Of a stretch of 64,000 bases of DNA, positions 25,239-32,910 are shown piece after piece. The translations under genes and the position numbers were made by a program. Position 1 is the stretch's first letter. The number at the start of each line of letters is the position of its first letter. The DNA is from Chachezhania antarctica (GTDB taxonomy: Bacteria > Pseudomonadota > Alphaproteobacteria > Rhodobacterales > Rhodobacteraceae): the NCBI RefSeq assembly GCF_003646465.1, contig NZ_QZEX01000001.1, forward strand, positions 124,001-188,000. Reading direction: 5' to 3'. The notes beneath the pieces are model-generated. The model made no database searches. It was not told where the DNA came from and saw only the letters and a list, made by a program, of their open reading frames with translations.

Positions 25239-26755
25239 GTAAGGAGGCTTTTTCCCGTCATCTGGGGCGGTGTGTCGAGACCCATCAACCCTAGCAGAGT
25301 CGGCGACAGATCCGCCAGCCGTCCGTCACGCAGGGTGGCACCTTCCGGCCCACCGACCAGAATCACCGGCACAAGGTTGGTGGTATGCGCGGTATGCGGC
25401 CCGCCGGTCACGGGATCGACCATCATCTCGCAATTGCCATGATCCGCGGTGACGATCATCGCGCCGCCGGCTTTCGTGACCGCCTCGATCACCTGCCCCA
25501 GCCCGGCATCGACCGCCTCGCATGCCTTGATCGCGGCCTGAAGATCGCCAGTATGGCCCACCATGTCGGGGTTGGCATAGTTCGTCACGATCAGGTCGTA
25601 TCCGTCTTCAATGGCGGACACGAACGTCTCCGTCACCTCGCCCGACGACATTTCGGGTTGCAGGTCATACGTCGCCACCTTGGGGGACAGCGGCATGAAC
25701 CTGTCCTCGCCGCCCTCGGGCACCTCGACCCCGCCGTTGAGGAAGAAGGTCACGTGCGGATACTTCTCGGTCTCGGCCAGGCGGAACTGGCGCAGCCCCT
25801 GCTTGGCGACCCATGCGCCCAGCGTGTTGACGATTTCCGCCTTGGGATAGGCGGTGGTCATGTAGGCGTTGTGGCTGTCGGAATATTCGACCATGCCCAG
25901 CAATCCGGCCAGTTTCGGGCGGGGACCGGTATCGAAGTCGCTGAAATCGGGATCGCCGATGGCGGCCAGGATCTCGCGCGCGCGGTCGGCGCGGAAGTTC
26001 AGACAGAAGACGCCGTCGCCGTCCTGCACGCCGCGGAAGTCCCCCAGCACCGTCGGTTCGATGAACTCGTCGGTCTGGCCGCGCTCGTATCCCACCACGA
26101 CGGCCGAGGTCGCCGTGGGCGCGACATGCGGCGCCTTGCCGTTGATTATCGCGTCATAGGCCTGTGCAACCCGGTCCCAACGCTTGTCCCGGTCCATGGC
26201 GAAGTACCGGCCCACGACGGTGCCGATGGTCGCGTTGTCCGGCAGGTGCGCTTCAAGGTTGGCGACAAAGCCTTCGGCCGAACTTGGCGCCACGTCGCGC
26301 CCGTCGGTCATGGCGTGGATCACGACCGGCACGCCCGCATCGGTGATCGCCTTCACGGCGGCGTTCAGGTGGTCGAGCGACCCGTGCACGCCACCATCAG
26401 AGACCAGCCCCATCAGGTGCGCGGTGCCGCCCGTATCCTTCAGCGCGGCGATGAAGGCCTGCAGCGCATCGTTTTCGAAGAACGCGCCGGATTCGATGGC
26501 AAGGTCGATCTGGCCAAGGTCCATCGCCACGACGCGGCCCGCGCCGATGTTCATGTGGCCGACTTCCGAGTTGCCCATCTGCCCGGCGGGCAGGCCGACA
26601 TCCGTGCCATGGGTCGTCAGCCTGGCGTTGGGACAGGTCGCCATGATCCGGTCGAAGGCCGGGGTGTGCGCCAGATGGGGGGCGTTGGCCTCGGTCACGT
26701 CGGACAGGCCCCAGCCGTCGAGAATGCAGAGAACCACAGGTTTCGGTGCTGCCAT
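25235..26755 (-). CDS. gpmI: 2,3-bisphosphoglycerate-independent phosphoglycerate mutase
   Basis: 506 residues from ATG 26755 (MAAPKPVVLCILDGWG), the usual size. GpmI interconverts 3- and 2-phosphoglycerate in glycolysis and gluconeogenesis using two manganese ions and a phosphoserine. The metal site starts with ILDGWG, the catalytic serine is S63 in GNSEVGHMNIGAGR, and the second metal cluster includes VTADHGNCE. AAGGG precedes the chosen ATG; a GTG at 26770 is less likely. It leads gpmI-envC-ctpA. Confidence 0.95.
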   Translation of the reverse strand: MAAPKPVVLCILDGWGLSDVTEANAPHLAHTPAFDRIMATCPNARLTTHGTDVGLPAGQMGNSEVGHMNIGAGRVVAMDLGQIDLAIESGAFFENDALQAFIAALKDTGGTAHLMGLVSDGGVHGSLDHLNAAVKAITDAGVPVVIHAMTDGRDVAPSSAEGFVANLEAHLPDNATIGTVVGRYFAMDRDKRWDRVAQAYDAIINGKAPHVAPTATSAVVVGYERGQTDEFIEPTVLGDFRGVQDGDGVFCLNFRADRAREILAAIGDPDFSDFDTGPRPKLAGLLGMVEYSDSHNAYMTTAYPKAEIVNTLGAWVAKQGLRQFRLAETEKYPHVTFFLNGGVEVPEGGEDRFMPLSPKVATYDLQPEMSSGEVTETFVSAIEDGYDLIVTNYANPDMVGHTGDLQAAIKACEAVDAGLGQVIEAVTKAGGAMIVTADHGNCEMMVDPVTGGPHTAHTTNLVPVILVGGPEGATLRDGRLADLSPTLLGLMGLDTPPQMTGKSLLT

Positions 26756-26770
26756 TTTTCGACCCTTCAC

Positions 26771-27111
26771 GTCACATGTCAGGGCCTTCTAACGCTGCAC
26801 GGCAGCGAACGGAACCGCCAACTCGGCAAAATGAATCGCATGGCCGCCGGGGCGTGAACACCCGTTCACAGGGGCGTTGGAAGGGGCCGTCTCTGCCATG
26901 CCGCGTTTTCGTGCAACACGTCCAAGTTGTGCGAGCGAAACGATATCGTCCTGAATGTCCCGGGAAACTAGCGCCATATCACACATTTGTTATATTCAGG
27001 TTGCAGATTAAGCGCGTTAGTGTCGTTAAAGTTGCAGTACTTTCTTGTGCTATCCGCTCCAATTGCTATGATCGTATACAATTAATAGCTTCGACTTGGG
27101 AAGATCTAACC
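26771..27111. promoter_or_regulatory. 341-base AT-richer divergent region between gpmI and Hint gene
   Basis: No credible gene. It holds an operator-like palindrome (26854-26869), and near the Hint gene a compositionally AT-richer stretch with three TTAA/TTAG boxes at nine-base spacing (27008, 27017, 27026) and two GTTGCAG heptamers 31 bases apart (27000 and 27031). These could be binding sites for an activator of the Hint gene; no match to a named regulator is clear. Confidence 0.4.
26854..26869. promoter_or_regulatory. Operator-like palindrome GTGAAC-ACCC-GTTCAC
   Basis: Perfect six-base arms with a four-base centre, about 99 bases upstream of gpmI and 243 upstream of the Hint gene. Shares TGAAC-N4-GTTCA with the palindrome at 9183-9196. 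Confidence 0.35.
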
Positions 27112-28311
27112 TTGGCCACCCTGACTTTCAGCGTCGATACGATTGCCCAAGGCAACAACGTCGGTGGCGGTCTTGAAGTCTCGTCGCTGCCCGTGGTCGA
27201 TTTTCTGAACAATCAGGGCTATTCCGATACGTCGGATGCGGTCTTCACGATCGAAATCGACGATGCCGACCTGTTCTATTCCGACATCTCGGACCCGCCC
27301 GACGGTGTGCCGGAGTACTGGATCGCAAGCGGCACCCAGCCGGTTTCCATGTTCATCGATGCCGACGGGGATGGCACGCCGGAATACCAGGTCGTTGATC
27401 AGAACAACAACTCTCCCCTTTCCCGTGACAACCAGTCCGGGCAGGATATGGCGAAGATCAACCAGAACCTGACGGCCTATCCTGTTCCCTACGATCCGCT
27501 CAATCCGGGAACGCCCGCCGGCGACATTGGCGGGAACCTCTACTTCGCGACAGACAACGATCCGTTCACGGTCGGCGAGATTCGCGCGCCCGTCGACAAC
27601 ACGATCAGCCCAGACAACCAGCTGACCATCGATGCCAACATCGTCGATCCCGTCGTCCCCTGTTTCATCCGCGGCACCCTGATCGCGACACCGTCGGGGC
27701 CGCGGAGGATCGAAACGCTCTGCGAAGGCGATCTTGTCGAAACCGTCGATCACGGCCCGCAGCCGATTCGCTGGATTTCGTCGCGCAAGCTTCGCCGGGG
27801 CGATCTGAACGCGTACCCCGAATTGCGGCCGATCCGTATTCCGGCAGGGGCACTGGGGGACGGGTATCCGTCCGAGGATCTTGTCGTCTCTCCCCAGCAC
27901 CGGGTCGTTCTGTCATCCAAGATCATCCGGCGGATGTTCGACACGGACGAGGTGCTGGTCGCCGCCAAGATGCTTTTGGGCTACGCGGGCATTGCCGTCG
28001 ACGACTCCCCGTCTGTCGAGTACTTTCATTTCCTGCTGGATCGGCACGAACTGGTCTGGGCCAACGGGGCCGTTTCCGAAAGCATGCTGACCGGCCCTAT
28101 GGCCCTGAAAGCCCTGGGCGCGGCGCAGCTGCGCGAACTGGCCTCTATTTTCCCTGAAATCATTCTGCCGGACCACGTCCCGACACCCGCGCGCCGCATT
28201 CTCAGGCGCAAGGAAAACGACAAGACCCTTTTCCGGCACAACAAGAATGCCAAGCGCCTGTTTTCCAGGCCCGAATCGATGCCGCCGCCCTCCACACGCT
28301 CTCTGAATTGA
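27112..28311 (+). CDS. Hint (hedgehog/intein) domain-containing protein
   Basis: 399 residues from TTG 27112, chosen because it restores the usual MATLTFSVDT-type N-terminus and has GGGAAG nine bases upstream. The first 180 residues are acidic and repeat-poor with calcium-like DADGDG. A Hint_2-type domain follows: C184 in VVPCFIRGTLIATPSG, the GDLVETVDHGPQPIRWI strand region, VVSPQHRVVLS with its histidine, and HFLLDRHELVWANGAVSESM. Hint domains self-cleave at the first cysteine. Such proteins are frequent in roseobacters and likely secreted, though no signal peptide is seen. The 3' end is 11 bases from the dnaE2 stop, convergent. Confidence 0.82.
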   Translation: MATLTFSVDTIAQGNNVGGGLEVSSLPVVDFLNNQGYSDTSDAVFTIEIDDADLFYSDISDPPDGVPEYWIASGTQPVSMFIDADGDGTPEYQVVDQNNNSPLSRDNQSGQDMAKINQNLTAYPVPYDPLNPGTPAGDIGGNLYFATDNDPFTVGEIRAPVDNTISPDNQLTIDANIVDPVVPCFIRGTLIATPSGPRRIETLCEGDLVETVDHGPQPIRWISSRKLRRGDLNAYPELRPIRIPAGALGDGYPSEDLVVSPQHRVVLSSKIIRRMFDTDEVLVAAKMLLGYAGIAVDDSPSVEYFHFLLDRHELVWANGAVSESMLTGPMALKALGAAQLRELASIFPEIILPDHVPTPARRILRRKENDKTLFRHNKNAKRLFSRPESMPPPSTRSLN

Positions 28312-28322
28312 AAGCGCAATAG

Positions 28323-31300
28323 TCATTCCTCCCCACGGGGCCCCTTGCTTCCGTCCGGGACAGTTCGTGCCCCGCCAGACCATGTCCCACCTGGCGGCAC
28401 GTCGGGCCGCGCCGACCTGCCCCCCCGTGGGCCGGCGTGGCCCATTTCGAAAGCGGCTTTCCCCGCCGGGGGTGTCAGCATATCCCTGAGCAACGCCACC
28501 GGATGCGCCTTCAGGCTCAGCCGGGTGGCGACGTAATCCTCCACCACTTCCTCGCCCAGGCTCATCACCGGCAGATCCGCCTGAGGTTCGTCGAACGTCT
28601 CGCCCCCCAGGTCCCCGGCAAACAGCGGCAGGGGCTTGTCCGCAGCAATCGCCTTGGCTTCCCACAGTGCTTCCCGGCGCGAAATGCCCAGCGAATGGAA
28701 CGCATCCGCCTCGGCCAGCCGTTCCAGCACCGCCGGTTTCATCCCGGCCCGGCGCCAGAGGGCCGATACCTCGCGGTAGCCATTCCCCCGCGCCGCCGTC
28801 AGCCAGGCGGCGTCCTCTTCCGAAAAGCCCTTGATCTGCCGGAAGCCCAGGCGCAGCGCCAGCCCGCCGCGGCCGTCGGGTTCCATCACGTTGTCCCAGT
28901 AGCTTTCGTTCACGCAGACGGGCCGCACATCGACCCTATGTTCCCGCGCATCCCGCACGATCTGGGCCGGGGCATAGAACCCCATCGGCTGCGAATTCAG
29001 CAGCGCGCAGGCGAAGATCCCCGGGTAATGGCACTTGAGCCAGGCCGAGGCATAGACCAGCAGCGCGAAACTCGCCGCGTGGCTTTCGGGGAAGCCGTAG
29101 GACCCGAAGCCCTCGATCTGGGAAAAGCAGCGTTCCGCGAACTCCTGATCATAGCCGTTCCGGATCATCCCCTTCAGGAACATCGACCGGAAGTCGCTGA
29201 CATTGCCGTGCTTCTTGAACGTCGCCAGCGACCTCCGCAGCCTGTCGGCCTGGTCCGGCGTGAAGCCCGCGCCGATGATGGCGATCTGCATCGCCTGCTC
29301 CTGGAACAAAGGCACGCCCAGCGTCTTGCCCAGCACCTCGCCCAGCGCATCCGACGGGAACGATACCTCCTCCTCCCCGTTCCGTCGCCTTATGAACGGG
29401 TGCACCATGTCGCCCTGAATGGGCCCGGGACGGATGATCGCGACCTCGATCACCAGGTCATAGAAGTTTCGGGGCTTCATCCGGGGCAGGAAGTTCATCT
29501 GCGCCCGGCTTTCCACCTGGAAGACTCCCACCGAATCCGCCTTGCACAGCATGTCGTACACCGCCGGATCCTCCGGCGGGAGCGTCGCCAGCGTGTGCTG
29601 CTCGCGGTGATGCATCGCCAGCAGGTCGAACGCCTTGCGGATGCAGGTCAGCATCCCAAGCGACAGAACGTCGACCTTCAGGATGCCCAGCGTGTCGATA
29701 TCGTCCTTGTCCCAGCAGATGACCGTCCGGTCCTCCATCGCCGCGTTCTCGATTGGGACGAGTTCGTCCAGCCGGCCTTCGGTGATGATGAAGCCGCCGA
29801 CATGCTGGGACAGGTGCCGCGGGAAGCCGTCGATCTCGTAGACCAGCTGCATGGTCTGCTGCAGGCGGCGGTCGGTCGGATCCAGTCCGATCTCGCGCAT
29901 CCGGTGCGGCTCCATCCCCTGCGGCGCGAAGAAGCCCCAGAGCTGCGAGGACATGGCCGAAATCGTGTCGTCGGAAAGGCCCATGGCGCGCCCCACCTCG
30001 CGGATCGCGCGCTTGCCGCGGTAGTGGATCACGGTCGCGCACAGGCCCGCGCGGTGGCGGCCATAGCGTTCGTAGATCCACTGGATCACTTCCTCGCGCC
30101 GTTCATGTTCGAAATCGACGTCGATGTCGGGGGGCTCGTCACGCGCTTCCGACACGAAGCGCTCGAACACCATCGTGCCCATTTCCGGGCTGACCGAGGT
30201 CACGCCAAGGCAGTAGCACACCACCGAATTCGCCGCCGACCCGCGCCCCTGGCACAGGATATCGCGGGACCGGGCAAAGTGGACGATATCGCGGACGGTC
30301 AGGAAATAGGGTTCGTATTTCAGCTTGCCGATCAGGTCGAGCTCGTGCGCCATCATCTTCTGCACCCGCTCGGGCGCGCCGCCGGGATAGCGCCAGGCCA
30401 GCCCCTCGTGCGCCAGCCGGTGCAGCCGCTGGGCGGGGCTTTCGCCCTCGGCCACTTCGGACGGGTATTCATAGCGCAGCTCGTCCAGCGAAAAGGTCAG
30501 CTGTTTCATCAGCCGACCCGCCGCATCGACCGCGTCTTCGTGGCCCCGGAACAGCCGTCGCATCTCGGCCTCGCTGCGCAACCGGCGTTCGGCATTGGCC
30601 AGCGCATTGCGGCCCAGCGCCTCGACCCGGCATTTCAGGCGGATCGCGGTCAGCACATCGGCCATCCGCCGCCGCTGCCCGCGATGCATCAAGGGCGCGG
30701 CGCTGGCGAGCACCGGCAGCCCCATCCGCCGCGCCTCCTCCGCCAGCGAAACGAATCGCATGCTGTCGGTCCCGTCATAACGCGGCGTCAGCAGCAGGTG
30801 CAGCGCGCCCGGGAACCGCTGGCGCAGGGCGCGCAGATGCGGCGCCCAGCCGGCGACGGGCGCCTCTCCGGGCCACAGCAGAAGCTCAAGATCCCGCCCC
30901 CCTTCCAGCAGGTCGGACAGGTGCAGGATGCAGTCCCCCTTCCCAGCCTTCAGCCGACCGGCAGACAGGATCCGGCACAGCGCCCCCCACCCCGTCCGCG
31001 TGCGCGGCAGAACGGTAACGGGCGGCGCATCAACGAAAATCAGCTTGGCCGCCGGAATCAGCCGCGGCGCGTTCCGGATCGGAAAGGAGGGCGGCGCCGG
31101 AATATGATCCGGCCGCGGCGGCCCTATCGGCGCCTGCGCGGCCTCCCAGTCCAGCCGCTCCTGCACCAGCCGCCGGATCGTCCGCGCCTCGGTATGCGCC
31201 CGCACGATTCCCGCGACGGAGTTGTCATCCGCAACGGCGATGCCCGGCAGCCCCAGCGCACAGGCGCGCGCCATCATCTCCTCGGGATGAGACGCCCCGG

Positions 31301-31343
31301 TGAGGAAGGTGAAGTTCGAGGTGATCGACAGCTCTGCAAACAT
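28323..31343 (-). CDS. dnaE2: Error-prone DNA polymerase DnaE2 (ImuC), C-terminally truncated
   Basis: 1006 residues; full DnaE2 proteins are around 1050-1180. PHP-like N-terminal domain (LSITSNFTFLTGASHPEEMM), catalytic core with DEPPDIDVDFEHERREEVI and GRGSAANSVVCYCLGV, thumb/fingers to DADAFH-type helix-hairpin-helix region (LAEADAFHSLGISRREALW) are all present. The usual OB-fold that should follow SLKAHPVALLRDML is absent; instead the frame ends in about 48 glycine/proline-rich residues. The imuA-imuB partners normally upstream are not here. Likely still a translesion polymerase core, or a decaying copy. An SOS-like box lies just upstream. Confidence 0.88.
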   Translation of the reverse strand: MFAELSITSNFTFLTGASHPEEMMARACALGLPGIAVADDNSVAGIVRAHTEARTIRRLVQERLDWEAAQAPIGPPRPDHIPAPPSFPIRNAPRLIPAAKLIFVDAPPVTVLPRTRTGWGALCRILSAGRLKAGKGDCILHLSDLLEGGRDLELLLWPGEAPVAGWAPHLRALRQRFPGALHLLLTPRYDGTDSMRFVSLAEEARRMGLPVLASAAPLMHRGQRRRMADVLTAIRLKCRVEALGRNALANAERRLRSEAEMRRLFRGHEDAVDAAGRLMKQLTFSLDELRYEYPSEVAEGESPAQRLHRLAHEGLAWRYPGGAPERVQKMMAHELDLIGKLKYEPYFLTVRDIVHFARSRDILCQGRGSAANSVVCYCLGVTSVSPEMGTMVFERFVSEARDEPPDIDVDFEHERREEVIQWIYERYGRHRAGLCATVIHYRGKRAIREVGRAMGLSDDTISAMSSQLWGFFAPQGMEPHRMREIGLDPTDRRLQQTMQLVYEIDGFPRHLSQHVGGFIITEGRLDELVPIENAAMEDRTVICWDKDDIDTLGILKVDVLSLGMLTCIRKAFDLLAMHHREQHTLATLPPEDPAVYDMLCKADSVGVFQVESRAQMNFLPRMKPRNFYDLVIEVAIIRPGPIQGDMVHPFIRRRNGEEEVSFPSDALGEVLGKTLGVPLFQEQAMQIAIIGAGFTPDQADRLRRSLATFKKHGNVSDFRSMFLKGMIRNGYDQEFAERCFSQIEGFGSYGFPESHAASFALLVYASAWLKCHYPGIFACALLNSQPMGFYAPAQIVRDAREHRVDVRPVCVNESYWDNVMEPDGRGGLALRLGFRQIKGFSEEDAAWLTAARGNGYREVSALWRRAGMKPAVLERLAEADAFHSLGISRREALWEAKAIAADKPLPLFAGDLGGETFDEPQADLPVMSLGEEVVEDYVATRLSLKAHPVALLRDMLTPPAGKAAFEMGHAGPRGGRSARPDVPPGGTWSGGARTVPDGSKGPRGEE

Positions 31344-31356
31344 CCGCCGCCATCAT

Positions 31357-31371
31357 ATTCCCCTTTTGTTC
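31357..31371 (-). promoter_or_regulatory. Candidate LexA (SOS) box of dnaE2
   Basis: On the minus strand GAAC-AAAAGGG-GAAT, seven of eight bases of the alphaproteobacterial SOS consensus GAAC-N7-GAAC, 14 bases upstream of the dnaE2 start. DnaE2 genes are classic LexA targets, so the position is meaningful. Confidence 0.55.
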
Positions 31372-31403
31372 TCTTTTGGAGTCCCTCGCTTCACCGTCGC
31401 AGG

Positions 31404-31507
31404 GGGGGCGCTGCCCCCGCCCGCCCGTTCCGGGCGCGCTCCGCCAGAGTATTTGGAGAAGAGAAGAAGACAGGCGCAAATCCCCTTCTTCTCTTCCCAA
31501 ATACTCC
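31404..31507. repeat. Double-hairpin repeat element, copy A, plus inverted tail fragment
   Basis: Hairpin one is GGGGGC-GCT-GCCCCC (31404-31418), hairpin two CGCCCG-TTC-CGGGCG (31422-31436), followed by a tail CGCTCCGCCAGAGTATTTGG with AGAAG repeats to 31469. A second, inverted copy of the tail (31485-31507) faces it, giving a 22-base inverted repeat with one extra base. The same architecture recurs at 35742-35804. It lies in the 404-base gene-free stretch 31344-31747 between dnaE2 and the zinc-finger gene; the remainder of that stretch is very GC-rich with no gene seen. Confidence 0.65.
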
Positions 31508-31747
31508 CGCCCGAGGCGGTCCATCGCGTGCCACAGGGTACGCCCGCAGGCCCCGCATCGCCCGCCGCGTCCCCGGGCCGGCGAGGGCGGGCCCCGACAG
31601 GGGACCGCCCGTTCGGGTGGGCGGGCGGGTCGGCCCGGGGGCGCGGCGGGCGACGCGGGATCGGAGCGACGCCTTGCCCCCTTGTCCCCGCGCCCTTTCG
31701 CCGCCTAGATTGGCGGAAATCCAGCATTGAAGCCAAGGACGCCCCTG

Positions 31748-31930
31748 ATGACCATCGACGCGCCGGAAACCAAGATCGTGGACACCTACCGCATCGCCTG
31801 CGATGGCGGCGAAGGGGCACTGGGGCATCCGCGCGTCTGGCTCCAGATCCCGCGCGATACCGGTGTCGTCGAATGCGGGTATTGCGACTGCAAGTTCGTC
31901 CACAAGGACTTCGCCGACAAGGCTGCCTAG
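31748..31930 (+). CDS. Small zinc-finger protein (NDUFS6/zf-CHCC-like)
   Basis: 60 residues. It has the pattern [20 protein letters not shown] then [13 protein letters not shown], that is C, H and two or three further cysteines as in the zf-CHCC domain of the mitochondrial complex I subunit NDUFS6. Alphaproteobacterial relatives are small zinc-binding proteins thought to associate with complex I assembly. AAGGA precedes the ATG. It stands alone, convergent with the following SDR gene. Confidence 0.8.
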   Translation: MTIDAPETKIVDTYRIACDGGEGALGHPRVWLQIPRDTGVVECGYCDCKFVHKDFADKAA

Positions 31931-31986
31931 GCACCGCCGGGGTCGGCCCCCGGCAGTGCCCCGTTCCGAGCCCGGCCCTGACGCTA

Positions 31987-32757
31987 TCAGGCGGCCGTCA
32001 GGCCACCGTCGACGGTGTAGAACCCGCCATTGCAGTAGCCCGCATCGTCCGAGCCAAGGAAGGCCATGATGCCGGCCACCTCTTCCGGCGTGCCGTAGCG
32101 GCCCATGGCGATCGAGCTCGCCGTCGCCTCGTGGGCCGAGGTCTTGTCGCCCTGTCCGGTATTGATCGAATCCATCATCCGGCTTTCGATCGGGCCGGGG
32201 TTGACGCAGTTCACGCGTATGCCCTTGGGCCCGGCTTCCAGCGCGGCCGTCCGCGTCATGCCGATCACCGCGTGTTTCGACGTGATATAGGGCAGTAGCC
32301 CGGGCGAGCCGCCCAGCCCCGCAACCGACGACATGTTCACGATCGCGCCGCTGCCCGCCTTGTACATCACCGGCAGCACGTACTTCATGCCCATGGCAAC
32401 GCCCTTGACGTTCACGGCCAGCACCTTTTCCAGGTTCTCGATATCCAGTTCGTCGATGGTCTGGTACTTGCCTTCGATCCCGGCATTGTTGAAGAACACG
32501 TCGATCGTGCCAAACCGGTCGACCGCGGCATCGACATAGGCCTTCACGTCGGCCTCCCGGGTCACGTCGGCTTCGGTCGTGGCGACCTTGTTCTCATGAC
32601 CCACCGCGTCGCGAAACGCGGCCCAGTCGGTGCCGGGCATGTCGACCGCGAAGATTTGCGCCCCACGCTCGGCCATCAGTTTCGCGGCGGCCATGCCGAT
32701 GGCGCCGTTCGCGCCTGTCAGAACCACCACCTTGCCGTCGTAAGATTGTCCGGCCAT
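31987..32757 (-). CDS. Short-chain dehydrogenase/reductase (SDR)
   Basis: 256 residues. Classical SDR features: cofactor motif TGANGAIGMAAA, NNAG in the fourth strand, catalytic serine in NMSSVAGL, YITSK with Y and K, and the C-terminal NPGPIESRM and GGFYTVDGG. Length and motifs fit NAD(H)-dependent alcohol or cyclic-alcohol dehydrogenases; substrate unknown. GGAGAG lies upstream of the ATG. Divergent from polA; the shared region contains a TGAAC-ACTC-ATTC sequence resembling the palindromes elsewhere in the window. Confidence 0.88.
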   Translation of the reverse strand: MAGQSYDGKVVVLTGANGAIGMAAAKLMAERGAQIFAVDMPGTDWAAFRDAVGHENKVATTEADVTREADVKAYVDAAVDRFGTIDVFFNNAGIEGKYQTIDELDIENLEKVLAVNVKGVAMGMKYVLPVMYKAGSGAIVNMSSVAGLGGSPGLLPYITSKHAVIGMTRTAALEAGPKGIRVNCVNPGPIESRMMDSINTGQGDKTSAHEATASSIAMGRYGTPEEVAGIMAFLGSDDAGYCNGGFYTVDGGLTAA

Positions 32758-32910
32758 CGGTTCTCTCCTTTATTGAACACTCATTCTCCAAATAAGTACG
32801 CACCGGTCCTTTTTGAGCCCCTGCGACCGCAAATCCGCAACGGAAGAACCCTGCTGGCAGCATGGAACCGAACGTGGCATATCTTCCCCCGGACCAGCAG
32901 TGAGGGCGAC

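Noticed and set aside
28437-31730. A 1097-codon plus-strand frame over dnaE2
   Set aside because: Composition is arginine, proline and histidine rich as expected of an antisense shadow of a GC-rich gene, and dnaE2 has clear catalytic motifs on the other strand.
32771-32800. TGAAC-ACTC-ATTC near the SDR/polA region as a third copy of the operator palindrome
   Set aside because: Two mismatches in the second arm; it may be related but is not strong enough to list as a site.
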